A stretch of DNA of 35,099 nucleotides from Gammaproteobacteria bacterium (GTDB lineage Bacteria; Pseudomonadota; Gammaproteobacteria; GCA-001735895), in contig JAAESG010000635.1 in NCBI GenBank assembly GCA_024229615.1, positions 1 through 35,099 of the forward strand, in the 5' to 3' direction. A program made the translations under genes and the position numbers. The first letter of the stretch is position 1, and each line of letters begins with the position of its first letter. The notes beneath the pieces are model-generated. The model saw nothing but the letters and a program-made list of their open reading frames with translations, was not told where the DNA came from and made no database searches. Positions 8,264 through 17,860 of this stretch are shown one piece after another.

Positions 8264-11200
8264 CACGATACTTTGTGGCCCACCCGACGGCCGCGAATAT
8301 ACTGATGTTTATCATTCTGATGCTGGGTGTTTCAGCCTTACCCAGTCTCGACAAGGAAACCTTCCCGGAAATCAAGTTGAACAAGGTACAGGTGACCGTC
8401 AGCTATCCCGGTGCGAGCGCTTCCGAAGTGGAGGAAGGGATCTGCAACCGGCTCGAAGACAATACCGATGGCATCAGTTTTCTCGAGGAGCGTAGTTGCG
8501 AGGCACGCGACAATGTCGGCATCATGGTGCTGGAAATGCACGAGACTGGAGACCTTCAAAAGTTTATCGACGATGTTAATTCGGCTGTCAACGGTATCAC
8601 CGATTTTCCCGACGATACGGAAGAGCCGCTGATTGATGAGCTCGGGCGCACCTCCGCCGTCGTCAGTATCGCGATCAATGCACAACTTTCGCAACCGGAA
8701 CTAAAGGCCCTGGCGGAACACTATCGTGATCGCCTGCTGGCCCTACCGGAAGTGCCGATCGTCGATGTCAGCGGGTTTTCCACGCACGAACTCAGCGTGC
8801 GGATCAGAGCTGAAACCTTGCGCCGATATCAGCTCAGTGTCCAGGATATCGCACGGCTGATTCAACAACAGGCCGTTGACCTGCCGGCGGGTGTCCTCGA
8901 GGCGGAACGGCGCTCCTACCAGATACGGGTTGAGAATGAGCGTCGCAGCGTTGCCGAGTTGGCCGACCTGGTGGTGTTGAATGACGCCAAGGGTGGAAGA
9001 CTGCGTCTCGGCGATATCGCCACGATCGTGGATGAGTTTACCGATGAAGAAGTACGTGTGGAACTGAATGGCCAGCCTGCCGCGCTGTTGCAGGTGAAGA
9101 AGAATAGTGGCGACGATACGCTGACAGTTTTTAACGCGGTCAGTGAATTCGTCGAGGCTGAAAACCGATTGCTGCCGGAGTCGACCCGTCTCGTGATTAC
9201 CCAGGATTCGGCCTCGATCGTAGCCGACCGTTTGCAGCTGCTGATTCGAAATGGCTGGCAAGGATTGCTGCTGGCGACACTCGCGCTATTCCTGTTCTTC
9301 AGCTGGCGTTACACTTTTTGGGTGGCGCTCGGATTGCCGATCTCCTTTGTCGGGGGATTGATGATGATGAGCGTGCTCGGTATCACCATCAACATGATTT
9401 CGATGGTTGCACTGTTAATGGCCATCGGGATTCTGATGGATGACGCCATCGTTATTTCCGAGAGTATCGAAAATGAGTATCGAAATGGTAAGCCGCCGCT
9501 GGAGGCCGCGGTGGCCGGGATCAAGCGAGTCGGCCGAGGCGTACTCTCATCGTTTGCCACTTCGGCTCTGTTGTTCGGTAGCCTGCTGTTTCTCAAAGGC
9601 GATATGGGACAGGTTATGGGTGTGCTGCCGGTAGTGCTGCTTTCGGTGCTGACGATCAGCCTGGTGGAAGCGTTCTTGATCTTACCGCATCACCTGATGC
9701 ATTCGCTGCATCATCATCATGGCCAGGAAAAAGCCAAATGGCGCAAGCTTTTCGAACAGAAGTTTAACAGCTTGAGGAATGAAGTTGGCAAGGCCGCAGA
9801 TCTCAGCATCAAGTATCGATATTTGACACTCGGCACCGCTGTCGGGTTGTTTATCATTACGATCAGCCTGTTCCCGGCAGGTCTGATCAAGTTCAAGGCA
9901 TTCCCCGATCTTGAAGGCGACGTATTGGAGGCGCGCATCATCATGCCGCAGGGTACGCCTTTCGATCGAACGGAGGCCGTGGTTGAGAGCTTGATAGACA
10001 GCTTGCGGCAGGCACAACAGCAATTGCCGCCCGAGGATGAAGGTGATCTGATCAGGCAGATCCAGGTTTTTTACAGCAACAATGCCGATGCAGGGGAAGA
10101 GGGTGCGCACCTCGCCACCATCGGCCTTGATTTGCTCGATTCCGAAAAACGCAACACGTCGCTGAATGAATTGCGCCGCCTGTGGCTGGGGGCTGCCGGT
10201 TCGATTCCCGACGTGGTCTCGCTGCAGTTCAAGGAGCCGGCACTGGGTCCGGCGGGGCAGGCGATATCGATACGCCTGCAACACGATGATCTGCAACAGT
10301 TGTCAAACGCTTCCTGGGAACTGCAGACATGGCTTAACGGTTATCCCGGGGTGTCTAATGTCATGGACGATTTACGCCTGGGAAAACCCCAGTTCACGGT
10401 GAGCCTTCACCCCGGATCGCTGGTGTCCGGATTGAATGCGCAGGAACTGGCGCAGCAATTGCGAGGGGCCTATCAGGGCGTAAAGGTGGACGATGTTTAC
10501 CGTGGGCGCGAAGCCTACGAAATCAATGTCAGGCTCGATACTGATCGTGAGAACGCTTTGCGCGATTTCGAACAGCTTAGCCTGTTCAATAATCAGGGGG
10601 TCGATATCCCGTTGAGCGCGATTGCGAACGTCGAGGAGAAGCGCGAGTTTTCACGTATCATCCGCATCGACCATCGACGTACCGTGACCATAAGCGGTGA
10701 TATCGATGCCGAGATTGCCAATACCAACGAAATTATCGGGGATACCCGCAAGCGTTTCCTGGGTGGATTACAGCAACGCTATCCCGGCATGTTTATCAGT
10801 CTCGAAGGAGAGGTTAAAAATAGCCAGGAAACCAACCAGTCAGTGCTGCTTGGATTTGTGCTCGGAATTTCCGGGGTCTATTTCCTGCTCAGCTTCCAGT
10901 TCAGAAATTATCGCGAACCCCTGGTGGTATTGATGAATATTCCATTGGCCTTGATCGGTGTCATTTGGGGTCACAAGTTGATGGGTCTCGATATCACCAT
11001 GCCGAGTATGATCGGCTTCGTTTCGCTTGCGGGTATCGTGGTCAATGATTCGATATTGCTGGTCGAGTTTGTCAAGCGTCGTTGTCTGGAAGGCATGCAA
11101 CTACACGACGCGGCCGGGCGGGGGGTACGTGACCGGTTTCGAGCTATCTTCCTGACTTCGATAACGACCATTGCGGGCATGTTGCCATTGTTGTCGGAAA

Positions 11201-11376
11201 CCAGTCTGCAGGCCCAGGTGCTGGTGCCGCTGGTCACCAGTGTCGTCTTCGGTATGATGTCTTCGACGCTGCTATTGTTGCTGGTGTTACCGGCGACCTA
11301 CGCAATCATGGAGGATCTGGGGATTCGTGAAATCGGCGAGGAGGAAATGGCCTTCATCGAGCAGACGTCTGCATAG
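8260..11376 (+). CDS. RND family efflux permease (AcrB/MexB superfamily)
   Basis: The protein has 1038 residues, the usual length of a trimeric inner-membrane RND pump. The first transmembrane helix is at about residues 10-30, and two large periplasmic loops separate it from two six-helix bundles. The TM4 proton-relay pair is visible as GILMDDAIVISE (Asp 394 and Asp 395), and the TM10-equivalent segment reads FVSLAGIVVNDSILLVEFVK. It is translated from an ATGA overlap with the adaptor gene. The substrate cannot be read from the sequence. The general look (short adaptor, no OMF gene, PSMIGFVSL motif) is that of the broad RND group found in marine gammaproteobacteria rather than the classical AcrAB multidrug set. 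Confidence 0.93.
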   Translation: MTRYFVAHPTAANILMFIILMLGVSALPSLDKETFPEIKLNKVQVTVSYPGASASEVEEGICNRLEDNTDGISFLEERSCEARDNVGIMVLEMHETGDLQKFIDDVNSAVNGITDFPDDTEEPLIDELGRTSAVVSIAINAQLSQPELKALAEHYRDRLLALPEVPIVDVSGFSTHELSVRIRAETLRRYQLSVQDIARLIQQQAVDLPAGVLEAERRSYQIRVENERRSVAELADLVVLNDAKGGRLRLGDIATIVDEFTDEEVRVELNGQPAALLQVKKNSGDDTLTVFNAVSEFVEAENRLLPESTRLVITQDSASIVADRLQLLIRNGWQGLLLATLALFLFFSWRYTFWVALGLPISFVGGLMMMSVLGITINMISMVALLMAIGILMDDAIVISESIENEYRNGKPPLEAAVAGIKRVGRGVLSSFATSALLFGSLLFLKGDMGQVMGVLPVVLLSVLTISLVEAFLILPHHLMHSLHHHHGQEKAKWRKLFEQKFNSLRNEVGKAADLSIKYRYLTLGTAVGLFIITISLFPAGLIKFKAFPDLEGDVLEARIIMPQGTPFDRTEAVVESLIDSLRQAQQQLPPEDEGDLIRQIQVFYSNNADAGEEGAHLATIGLDLLDSEKRNTSLNELRRLWLGAAGSIPDVVSLQFKEPALGPAGQAISIRLQHDDLQQLSNASWELQTWLNGYPGVSNVMDDLRLGKPQFTVSLHPGSLVSGLNAQELAQQLRGAYQGVKVDDVYRGREAYEINVRLDTDRENALRDFEQLSLFNNQGVDIPLSAIANVEEKREFSRIIRIDHRRTVTISGDIDAEIANTNEIIGDTRKRFLGGLQQRYPGMFISLEGEVKNSQETNQSVLLGFVLGISGVYFLLSFQFRNYREPLVVLMNIPLALIGVIWGHKLMGLDITMPSMIGFVSLAGIVVNDSILLVEFVKRRCLEGMQLHDAAGRGVRDRFRAIFLTSITTIAGMLPLLSETSLQAQVLVPLVTSVVFGMMSSTLLLLLVLPATYAIMEDLGIREIGEEEMAFIEQTSA

Positions 11377-11385
11377 CTGCTCTCC

Positions 11386-12795
11386 TCAAGTAGTGAATTG
11401 ATCGAAAGGTACCGGTCTGGCGAAATAGTATCCCTGGTAGCGATCACATTGTCGAGCTTTCAGGTAGTCCAGCTCGTCAACGGATTCGATACCCTCGGCG
11501 ACGATTTTCAGATTCAGCTTTTGCGCCATGACGATGATGGTATCGACTATGACCGCATGGTCGGAGGCACTGGAAATGTTTCTCACGAACGACTGGTCAA
11601 TTTTAAGCTCGTCTACCGGTAGCCGGTGTAAGTAGTTCAACGAAGAGTAGCCGGTTCCAAAATCATCAACCGAAAAACCAATGCCGATTTGTTTCAATTG
11701 ATTCATCGTGTCGATGGTGTGCTCGATATTCGCCATTGCCAGGCTTTCGGTTATTTCAAATTTTAATCTATCCGGATTGGCGCCAGTGTCTGCCAATACC
11801 TGTTGCAGCTGATCGACAAAATCTAGATTACTGAATTGCCTGGGGCTGACGTTCACCGAGAGTTTCAATTGACTATCGAGCGAAATCAGGTGCTCACAGG
11901 CGGAGCGTAAAACCCAGTCGCCGATAGGGACGATCAACCCGCTTTGTTCGGCGATGTCGATAAACAGTCCCGGTGCGATCACGCCCTTGTCGGGATGATT
12001 CCAGCGTAACAGGGTTTCGGCTCCCACCCGTCGATTGTCGCTATCGTATTGACCCTGAAAGTAAAGTTCGAATTCGTTGTTGTTAGTCGCCTGGCGCAAG
12101 GTGGCGAGAAACAACCTGCGATTGGGTAGTTCTGTGAGTTCATCGAATTGCGCCTGGCGAATAATAGTTTGTTCGGCGAGTTCTCGTTGCAGACGAACTT
12201 CCAGCGATTCGGTGATGATCTGGTTTAAGCGTTTTGCGGAAAGTAACAGTATCGCCATGAACAGCAAGGTCATGATCGTCATCTCGAAACTGATATGGCT
12301 GTCGATCAGATTAAACTTGAATATAATCGGTGCCAGCGCACAGACCACGAATCCGCCAGCAGCGGTGGTGATCGAAGAAAATGTGGTGATCGCGCCGGCA
12401 CAGATTCAAGCGATCACGAAAGCAGGGAGTACCTGGTGAACCAGGCTCTGTTCCGAGAACAATAAAAATGCGCCAGCTCCCCAGGTAACCCTGAAGCGAT
12501 GCTGGTGGCGACAGCCTTGCCGTGCCAACTATCGTCGATCGGACCGCCCCCTGGCAGTTTTAAATTGCTTGTAGAGAAGCAGGCGAACCAGGGAAAGCAG
12601 GTTGATTGTCACAAACCATGCGATGACCGTGGTGTGATTAATGGTGTCCCACTGAACCGCGGCCAGGATAAAGCTACTCAGAAGAATTGCCAGCAATGTG
12701 CTGGTGGTGGAGGCGAAAATGATTCGAACCTGCTCGGACTTTACATCGGTAAGCGTATCGTATCCCGGCAAAGCCTCTTCTATGGCTAGACTCAT
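11386..12795 (-). pseudogene. Degraded membrane c-di-GMP protein: GGDEF domain largely deleted, EAL domain intact
   Basis: The ATG at 12795 overlaps the aroE stop by four bases (ATGA), so this was the third gene of hemB-aroE. The N-terminal membrane part (LLAILLSSFILAAVQW) ends at TAG 12529-12531. A second in-frame stop, TGA at 12406-12408, sits where a glycine codon is expected. A better family match between them in another frame implies paired frameshifts. After 12348 one open frame of 320 residues gives membrane helices, a linker and the beginning of a GGDEF domain (FDELTELPNRRLFLATLRQA), which passes directly into EAL sequence (NNNEFELYFQGQYD). About 150 GGDEF residues are gone. The EAL catalytic positions remain (AETLLRW, SVNVSPRQF, FEITES, DDFGTGYSSL, LKIDQSFV, VAEGIES), so an EAL-only product could still be active. 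Confidence 0.8.
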
Positions 12796-13618
12796 GTCCG
12801 TCTTAACGAGCGAATAATTTGCTCAGTGTCCGGGTGAACGCCGCGCCAGATATGGAAGGCTTCAGCCGCCTGTTCCACCAGCATGCCCAGTCCATCGAAG
12901 GCCTGTTTTGCGCCGGCTTGAAGCGCCCAGTCAACGAAAGCGGTTGCGTTGTTGAGGTTGTACATCATGTCATAACAAACCGTGTCGCTGTGCAGCAGGG
13001 TTGCTGGAATCGGTGGAACTTCATTGCTGAGACCGGCTGCGGTGCCATTGATTATCAGGTCGAATTCGCGGGATTCGAGCGCATCGAAAGCGGCGACCCG
13101 AATATTCCCGAGATTACCGAAATCACTGGCTAGCGATTCAGCTTTATCCAGACTTCGATTGGCAATCGTCAGATCCTGCGGGGACTGTGCCAGGATTGGG
13201 CCGAGCACACCGCGTACCGCGCCGCCGGCGCCGAGCAGCAGAATATCTCGACTCTCGATAGCCAGATGCAAATTGTCGAGCAAATCCCGCACCAGGCCGA
13301 CGCCGTCGGTGTTTTCGCCGAGAATCCTGCCGTCGGCAAGAAAGCTCAGCGTATTGACGGCCCCGGCATCGGTGGCGCGCTTGCTCAGGCCGTCACAAAG
13401 TTCCCAGGCTTCGCGTTTGAATGGAACCGTTATGTTGGCGCCGCGAAAATCCTGTTGTTGAAGATTGCGGATGCCGTCTGCAAACGCCTTGGGTGGAATT
13501 TCGATTGCGGCATAACTGATATCCTGTCCGCTCTGTTCGGCAAAACTGGTATGAATACGGGGCGACAAGCTGTGGCCGACCGGGTTGCCGACCACGGCAT
13601 AACGATCGACCTGTGTCA

Positions 13619-13619
<1 letters not shown>
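12792..13619 (-). CDS. aroE: Shikimate dehydrogenase
   Basis: The protein has 275 residues, close to the E. coli length. It reduces 3-dehydroshikimate to shikimate with NADPH in aromatic amino acid synthesis. Visible motifs are the substrate site GNPVGHSLSPRIH, NITVPFKREAWE with the catalytic lysine, GENTDGVGL and the nucleotide loop LLLGAGGAVRGV. I chose the GTG at 13619 because it shares one base with the hemB stop (TAGTG), has GGAG just before it and starts at the conserved TQVDRYAVVGNP; an upstream in-frame extension would run inside hemB. The last bases overlap the start of the degraded c-di-GMP gene. Confidence 0.95.
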
Positions 13620-14617
<998 letters not shown>

Positions 14618-14671
14618 TTAATCTCTACTTGGGTTGAATTGCGTAAATATCGCATAAATCGGGGGCCGGGG

Positions 14672-14684
14672 ACAGGTGACCTGT
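14672..14684. promoter_or_regulatory. Short palindrome in the hemB upstream region
   Basis: ACAGGT G ACCTGT is a perfect 6+6 inverted repeat about 60 bases upstream of the hemB ATG. It is a plausible operator, but no regulator can be assigned and the length is compatible with chance. Confidence 0.25.
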
Positions 14685-14886
14685 TTGCTCGCCTGATTAA
14701 CCCACGGTGACCGGCGTTCGTATGTATACAGAGTCAGTATAGTTGGTAGTTCCCGGATTTACCTGTTGCCGATTGGATAGTTCGGTCGGTTGCGACAAAT
14801 ATTATTGCGGGCGCAATGACTGGCGAAAGAGTACTACCCGAGCCGGGAAGGTGGGTTGAACTTGCTGGTAAGAGCGCGCTTAAGCA

Positions 14887-15720
14887 TTATAGGTTGCGAA
14901 CTAGCCAGCGTACCAGGTCGGTCCACAAACGGCTGATCTGGTTTCTGGTCGGCATGATCCCGGCATGTGGTAATTCCAGCGTTATCACGGGCACACCAAG
15001 ATGTATCCCTGCGTAGTTACCGAGCGAGCCGGGATAAGTGCCCATCAGGTTTTTATACAAATGACCGATTCGCGTCGGTGCATTCGCTCGACTGGGCGCG
15101 TCGTAGTCCACCAGCGAATAGGGCGCATGAACTGCGATCACGACATCGGGATTGAAATCGATAATTTCCTGGTGTAACCAGTTGGTTTCGGGTTCGCTCA
15201 GTGGATAGGGCCCCGGGTAACGTCGTTCATTCTGGTAGGTCTTGACCTTCCAGTAATTGAGCGCCGCCCCATTGTGACTCTCCGGGGTGGAAAAATTACG
15301 ATTCAGGTCCACACCATTAGCATTGGTTCGACGATGCCTGGGTTGCAACGCGCCGTCAGGGTTCATCAGCGGGTTTATGCGCCAGTGGAAAAGCCCGGAA
15401 TGATGTTTCTCCAGCGTATGCATCCACTTGAACACGATGCTGATCGATGCCAGTTCATCACCATGGGTGCCACCCACGAGCAGGATGCGACCTTTTGGTT
15501 TGCGCTCGTCAAGGGGTGGATATTCCTTGAGCAGAAGCGGCTGGCCGTCGACCGAGCTATGACCGCTGGGTTTCATCGCCAGTGTTGTGCATTCACGGTA
15601 GCTCACACTGGCGAGTTTGTCGGAGACCTTGCGGCAATACGAGTCGACGTTATCGGATGCGCTCGCCAGGCAACCGAACAGAATCAGAACCAGGGATAGA
15701 CCGGGACGAAGGCTAATCAT
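14887..15720 (-). CDS. M14-family zinc carboxypeptidase, probable lipoprotein
   Basis: The protein has 277 residues. The N-terminus LVLILFGCLASAS resembles a lipoprotein signal with cysteine near residue 17. The M14 zinc site is visible as GGTHGDE (His and Glu ligands), with a further histidine in DVVIAVHAPY. NPDGALQPRHRRTNANGVD and LNRNF are the family's substrate-binding arginine and asparagine region, and TLELPHAG carries the catalytic glutamate. The closest familiar function is cleavage of peptidoglycan peptides (MpaA-like amidases), but specificity is inferred. The start overlaps the end of the M48 protease gene by eight bases, so the two are co-transcribed and probably act together in the envelope. 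Confidence 0.82.
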   Translation of the reverse strand: MISLRPGLSLVLILFGCLASASDNVDSYCRKVSDKLASVSYRECTTLAMKPSGHSSVDGQPLLLKEYPPLDERKPKGRILLVGGTHGDELASISIVFKWMHTLEKHHSGLFHWRINPLMNPDGALQPRHRRTNANGVDLNRNFSTPESHNGAALNYWKVKTYQNERRYPGPYPLSEPETNWLHQEIIDFNPDVVIAVHAPYSLVDYDAPSRANAPTRIGHLYKNLMGTYPGSLGNYAGIHLGVPVITLELPHAGIMPTRNQISRLWTDLVRWLVRNL

Positions 15721-17158
15721 CGAGCGTTACGGTTTTCAGTTTACCGAGTTTGGCGATGTTGCCTTTGGGAAAGGAACGATTGAGCAGACGCAAAATGTTT
15801 GTCGCCTCGTATTCGATGGCGCTCTGTTCCGCCAACGACTCAAAACTGTGGGAAGCGCGTCCGACGATGTGCAATCGGGGTACTTTGATGGCCTCGACCT
15901 GTGCCTGATTCAGTCGGCGAAAGCTTTGGTTGATTCCGAGCAACTGATTGTTGGTAGCAGTGAAGTGATCCTTGCTCGAGGTACCGAATAAGGTCAGCGC
16001 GCGGGCATTGTCGAGTGCGATGGCGCTGATCCGTGCCGGTTGGTTATCACCGTCGCGCGGCTTGATCTGGGTGCTGGCGGTAACCCCGTATTTTTCCGTA
16101 CTTAATTTGAGATTTTTATTGCCGCTGAGTCGTTTTAGCAACGCCCCTAGCGATTCGCCCTTGTTGCGCTTCACCATTGCGATCTGCACCAGCGCACCCG
16201 TACGCATATTTCTCGACTCGAGGAACTCGGGACGGTTGTTGACCTTCCATCCGTCGGGTAATTGCAATTCGATGGCGAGCTCAGGGTGGCTAAATCGATT
16301 GTTGGCGACAACCCCCTGTTTGACGCTGGGCCCCCAGGCCATGCCGTCGATGCGCTGGTGGTATCCCGGCTGATTGCCGTCACGGTAGTTTTGTGCGGAA
16401 AGTTTTTTCGCTGCCCGCACCACGGTTTTAAGACGGTCATCGTTGCGCGGATGGGTCGAGTAAACACCATGATAAATATTCGCGTTGCGTTTTTCCTTTG
16501 CCGCGAGTGCCTTTTCATAAACCTCTTGATCCTTCAGCACAGCAATGACTTCAAGCATGGTTTCCGGGTCGTAACCGCTATGGTGCAAGTACTCGGCGCC
16601 GAGACGATCGGCCTCGAGTTCGTGCTCCCGGCCGTAACCACGGATAAGCCCGGTGCTGAGCTGCTGGCTCAGGTTTCCCAGGGACTGATCGCCGGTGGTG
16701 GCGGTAATCAGTAAGCTGAGCAGATTCGATGCAAACTGCCCCGCTTGCTGACGCACCGAGTGGCGAGCCGTCACATGGCCGATTTCATGCCCGAGCACTC
16801 CGGCCAGCTCGGCTTCGGAATCGAGGTATGCCATGATACCGCGCGTAATATAGATGTAGCCGCCGGGCAAGGCGAAGGCGTTGATGTCGGGCGTATCCAG
16901 CACTGTGAAAGTAAACTTGAGATGCGCTCGGTGGCTCTTCGCTGCCAGTGCCTGGCCAATCTGATTCACGTATTGCTGCAGTGCTGCATCCCCGTAGACG
17001 CCGTAGCTTGCAACAATATCCTTGTGATAGCTGCGCCCTTGCTCGATTTCCTCGGGCTCGGACACCAGCGCGAAATCACCTTTACCGGTTACTGGATTAA
17101 CCGCGCAGGCGCCGAGCACGAGACACGATATCAGGATCAGGAAATTGATAATCTTCAT
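15713..17158 (-). CDS. M48-family zinc metalloprotease, lipoprotein
   Basis: The protein has 481 residues from the ATG at 17158; the open frame continues upstream through the terminator and rpmE2 but not as this protein. MKIINFLILISCLVLGAC is a lipoprotein signal with its lipobox at LGAC, predicting a periplasm-facing lipoprotein. The peptidase core has FALPGGYIYITRG, then HEIGHVTARHS (two zinc histidines and the catalytic glutamate), and EHELEADRLGAEYL with the third ligand. The C-terminal part has no obvious TPRs, unlike E. coli BepA, but ends in a small domain often seen in this subfamily. A role in envelope protein quality control is likely. It is translationally linked to the M14 peptidase. 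Confidence 0.88.
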   Translation of the reverse strand: MKIINFLILISCLVLGACAVNPVTGKGDFALVSEPEEIEQGRSYHKDIVASYGVYGDAALQQYVNQIGQALAAKSHRAHLKFTFTVLDTPDINAFALPGGYIYITRGIMAYLDSEAELAGVLGHEIGHVTARHSVRQQAGQFASNLLSLLITATTGDQSLGNLSQQLSTGLIRGYGREHELEADRLGAEYLHHSGYDPETMLEVIAVLKDQEVYEKALAAKEKRNANIYHGVYSTHPRNDDRLKTVVRAAKKLSAQNYRDGNQPGYHQRIDGMAWGPSVKQGVVANNRFSHPELAIELQLPDGWKVNNRPEFLESRNMRTGALVQIAMVKRNKGESLGALLKRLSGNKNLKLSTEKYGVTASTQIKPRDGDNQPARISAIALDNARALTLFGTSSKDHFTATNNQLLGINQSFRRLNQAQVEAIKVPRLHIVGRASHSFESLAEQSAIEYEATNILRLLNRSFPKGNIAKLGKLKTVTLDD

Positions 17159-17196
17159 GCGTGAATTATTGGCTGCAGTTGTGCTTAATTCAAGCC

Positions 17197-17223
17197 AAAA
17201 AAAAGGGTGCTCAGGCACCCTTT
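17197..17223 (-). terminator. Rho-independent terminator after rpmE2
   Basis: On the minus strand the sequence reads AAAGGGTGC CTGA GCACCCTTT, and the second arm runs straight into a T-run of eight. The stem is strong. It begins 18 bases after the rpmE2 stop and lies before the M48 gene start, so it should separate the two transcription units. Confidence 0.9.
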
Positions 17224-17240
17224 CCGAAATCCGGTATTGG

Positions 17241-17486
17241 CTATTTCTTGCCGTAGCGCTGACGGAACTTGTCGACCTGCTTGGCGGTTTGCAGGATATG
17301 CTGCTTGCCGGTATAAAATGGATGTGACTGGCTCGAAATTTCAAGCTTTAGCAGCGGATACTCATTACCGTCTTCCCATTGGATGGTTTCACGGGTAGGT
17401 ACGGTAGACTTCGTCAGGATCGCAAACTCGGAAGAGATATCCTGAAAAACAACGTCTCTATATTCTGGATGAATTTCTGGTTTCAT
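17241..17486 (-). CDS. rpmE2: 50S ribosomal protein L31 type B
   Basis: The protein has 81 residues from the ATG at 17486. The sequence [16 protein letters not shown] and the end [20 protein letters not shown] are typical of L31. The zinc-binding CxxC motifs of the type A protein are absent, which defines the zinc-independent B paralogue (YkgM-like). In many bacteria the B form is expressed under zinc limitation through Zur, but I could not identify a Zur operator in the upstream region. Its upstream side is the AT-rich stretch with DnaA boxes. A strong terminator follows. Confidence 0.93.
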   Translation of the reverse strand: MKPEIHPEYRDVVFQDISSEFAILTKSTVPTRETIQWEDGNEYPLLKLEISSQSHPFYTGKQHILQTAKQVDKFRQRYGKK

Positions 17487-17858
17487 GGTGTCGCTTAAAT
17501 CAGTGTAAACGCTAAAGGGCGCGAATTTTGACCGTTTAGCCGTCAAAGTGCAAGTGTTTTCTGGTCATATACACTGGTTTTTGCTGCCAATTTAGGGATG
17601 AAACTTAAAGTGCTTTATGACCAAGATTTGGTAAAACCTTGAGTCGACTATTGACCTGAATTTTATCCACAAATTCTGTGGATAACTTTGTGCATAACTC
17701 CTTTATGGGTTGCTAAAACCCAGAGAAACTCTAGCTTTTTGTTAGATTAGTCACTTTTTAACCAACTTATAAAGTCTTTTAAAATCAATAACTTACGAAA
17801 TTTGATTTTTCAACCTAAAATTTTTAAAAAAGCGCTTGACATTTTTTTGCTTGACATT
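17487..17858. other. AT-rich gene-free region with DnaA boxes; origin-like
   Basis: No gene is recognisable in these 372 bases. By hand count the part from 17701 to 17880 is about 27% GC, and 17761-17820 only about 22%, whereas neighbouring genes are roughly half GC. It holds three DnaA boxes next to a stretch that would melt easily, which is the general build of a bacterial origin. It must also contain the rpmE2 promoter. Typical origin neighbours (dnaA, dnaN, gyrB, rpmH, mnmG) are not in the window, so calling it oriC would be speculative. Confidence 0.5.
17663..17697. promoter_or_regulatory. Cluster of three DnaA boxes
   Basis: TTATCCACA at 17663-17671 (plus strand) and TGTGGATAA at 17677-17685 (the same box on the minus strand) are both perfect consensus boxes, arranged head to head with a five-base gap. 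TGTGCATAA at 17689-17697 is a one-mismatch box three bases further on. A fourth variant box, TGTGAATAA, lies at 17864-17872 inside the end of hemW. The cluster is either an origin element or a DnaA-responsive control site for rpmE2. Confidence 0.65.
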
Positions 17859-17860
17859 TT
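17834..17860 (+). repeat. 12-bp direct repeat, period 15
   Basis: GCTTGACATTTT occurs at 17834-17845 and again at 17849-17860, separated by three bases, right beside the hemW stop and in the AT-rich region. Each copy contains TTGACA, but no matching -10 element at proper spacing is evident. Confidence 0.6.
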
